From Methanobacteriota archaeon (GTDB lineage: Archaea > Thermoplasmatota > Poseidoniia > Poseidoniales > Thalassarchaeaceae), in NCBI GenBank assembly GCA_014384685.1, contig JACNFL010000103.1, forward strand, positions 1 to 6,712: DNA of 6,712 nucleotides, written 5' to 3'. The position numbers were made by a program, and so were the translations under genes. How positions within the stretch are numbered: position 1 is the first letter of the stretch; every line of letters begins with the position of its first letter. Below are positions 5,406-6,712 of the stretch, piece by piece. The notes under the pieces were generated by a model. That model was given only the letters and a program-made list of their open reading frames with translations. It had not been told where the DNA came from and ran no database searches.

Positions 5406-6712
5406 CAAGCAGAGAGTTGCTACTTTCTTCAGCATTGATACTTTTGATGTTAATTTCAGTGCTGACTCCAATGCTCTCAATATCACCAAGTGGAGAAATA
5501 TCTCTTGAGGAAAACGAAGTAATTGCCCCTAGTACTTCATTTTCAAATGGTAGCGGTGAACAATTTGCTGGCCAAACTATGATTATCAACGCAACAGATT
5601 GGGTAGTTGATTCAACTCGAGGAATGGATGTTTGGCAAACAACTGCCCTCAATACATCCCTAACTTTTGATGAAATAGAACTTTCAAGAGATGACAGAGG
5701 TAGGGCTAGAGGTTGTTTACATCAGGATACAGGAGGTGTGTGGATTGCCACACTCGAATTTGGTGGTGACACAACTCTTACTCAAATTGATGCAGGCGGC
5801 GTAGAACTTGGAAAGAAATGCTCAATCATTGTTGATGAGCGTGAATTGATACATATTGCTTACACAAATGAGTCAGGATTCCTCAGGGTGGCATATCAGA
5901 GAGCAAGTGGACTATGGAACATGAGGACTATTCAAAATGAGAGCCAAGTCTCAAAAATCACTCTTTTACTTGATTCCGACGGGGCTGAGAATGTGCTATG
6001 GCTAGATTCCAACAATGGACTTCATCTGTCCTCATATGGTACTTGGTGGACCCATCAAGATTTGTTGGCTGGAACAAGGGTTGGTACGCAATACGATGCA
6101 TACATTGACGCTGATGATGCCTTGAATATTTTCTATAAAAATCTAGACACAACACAAATGATTCATGGGATTTTAGACACAGATGGAAATTGGACTCTCA
6201 AATCTCTAACTGCTGGACAAGGATTAGGACCAGCCATGTCATTTGCTGAGGACCCATCTACCGGCAATATCCAGTATGTTTACGGTTCTTCTAATTCTTC
6301 TGAGTTAACCATCGTACGTGATTTGACAGGACAAGAAAATGGTCGTCTTTCACCATCAATTGATACTTTGACCACAGGTGCAGTCAGTGATGAATATGCA
6401 ACTCAAGCCATCAATGACCTTGACTTTGATTGTGATGGTACTGATGATTTGATTGTTAGCCGGCCGGCTGCAAATTCTGAAACTGGTGCTGTTGACATCT
6501 TTTGGGGCTCAGGGATGGGACTATCACCTAACCCTGATTACAATCTTTCAGGTACTGCAGGCGGAGATAGATTTGGCTCATCAATAGCCAATGCAGGTGA
6601 TGTCAATGGTGATGGCTGTTCTGACCTTCTAATAGGGGCTATTGGCGCAACTAACAGTTTAGGATTCGCAACAGGAGCATCTTACTTATTCTATGGTGGT
6701 AATCGTACTTAT
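5387..6712 (+). CDS. Secreted FG-GAP / beta-propeller surface protein (3' truncated)
   Basis: The frame runs without a stop from ATG 5387 to the right edge, giving 442 residues and continuing beyond. Residues 1-33 look like a signal peptide: charged MGAERVASRE, then a long Leu/Ile core, cut near the SIS-PSGE region. Residues about 85-330 are beta-rich with recurring 'D.DG..N..W.D....L' strands. They resemble sialidase/BNR-type propeller blades but carry no catalytic motif that I recognise. From about 340 there are two FG-GAP repeats of the integrin-alpha type with calcium loops. These are D346-F-D-C-D-G-T-D-D354 and D405-V-N-G-D-G-C-S-D413, each followed by 'DLLIG/DLIVS' and 'GAV/GAS...F.G' strands, with an 'RFGSSIANAGD' segment between. 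It has four cysteines so far, C110, C145, C349 and C411. No ribosome site sits close to ATG 5387, so downstream TTG or ATG (5447) starts cannot be excluded. It is probably an extracellular adhesive or calcium-binding protein. Confidence 0.83.
   Translation, partial: MGAERVASRELLLSSALILLMLISVLTPMLSISPSGEISLEENEVIAPSTSFSNGSGEQFAGQTMIINATDWVVDSTRGMDVWQTTALNTSLTFDEIELSRDDRGRARGCLHQDTGGVWIATLEFGGDTTLTQIDAGGVELGKKCSIIVDERELIHIAYTNESGFLRVAYQRASGLWNMRTIQNESQVSKITLLLDSDGAENVLWLDSNNGLHLSSYGTWWTHQDLLAGTRVGTQYDAYIDADDALNIFYKNLDTTQMIHGILDTDGNWTLKSLTAGQGLGPAMSFAEDPSTGNIQYVYGSSNSSELTIVRDLTGQENGRLSPSIDTLTTGAVSDEYATQAINDLDFDCDGTDDLIVSRPAANSETGAVDIFWGSGMGLSPNPDYNLSGTAGGDRFGSSIANAGDVNGDGCSDLLIGAIGATNSLGFATGASYLFYGGNRTY

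Overview
The window looks like a piece of a marine planktonic archaeal genome, most likely Marine Group II Euryarchaeota (Poseidoniales). This is an inference from protein style, not from a marker gene. Base composition is moderately AT-rich. ATG, GTG and probably TTG starts are all used. Three large secreted proteins carry acidic Asp/Gly calcium-loop repeats, two of them with a visible C-terminal membrane anchor. One ends in a short Trp/Tyr-rich cytoplasmic tail of a kind I associate with this group. No rRNA, tRNA, CRISPR array, transposase or phage gene was seen.

Layout, left to right. Positions 1-371 hold the 3' end of a GT4-type glycosyltransferase. After an 84-bp gap containing an oligo-T tract and a 17-bp dyad, three plus-strand genes follow closely. 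The first is a 786-aa surface protein with a signal peptide, a PPC-like beta domain, about eight Cys-paired thrombospondin type-3-like units and a C-terminal anchor (456-2816). The second is a 447-aa signal-anchored protein with two Ig-like domains and a Trp-rich cytoplasmic tail; its GTG start overlaps the previous gene by 17 bp (2800-4143). The third is a small membrane protein resembling the mercury transporter MerT (4174-4641). A full-length thiamine pyrophosphokinase lies convergently on the minus strand (4659-5288). A 98-bp divergent intergenic region follows. The window ends inside a secreted FG-GAP / beta-propeller protein (5387 to the right edge), whose frame is open to the end.

How the genes may fit together. 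The TSP3 and Ig-like proteins are translationally overlapping and both membrane-anchored and extracellular, so they may form one calcium-dependent cell-surface assembly. The glycosyltransferase upstream and several N-x-S/T sequons are compatible with glycosylation, but that gene may belong to an upstream operon. The MerT-like protein may share the transcript, yet nothing else from a mercury operon is visible. The thiamine pyrophosphokinase appears to be an independent cofactor-salvage gene.

The most interesting unexplained signals are these: the short membrane protein with MerT-like cysteines but no mer genes; the internally duplicated Ig-like domains; the cytoplasmic aromatic tail; the rigid Cys-x13-Cys spacing of the TSP3 units; and two perfect dyads, each spanning 17 nt, that sit at the start codons of both operon-leading surface-protein genes. 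None proves a new system.
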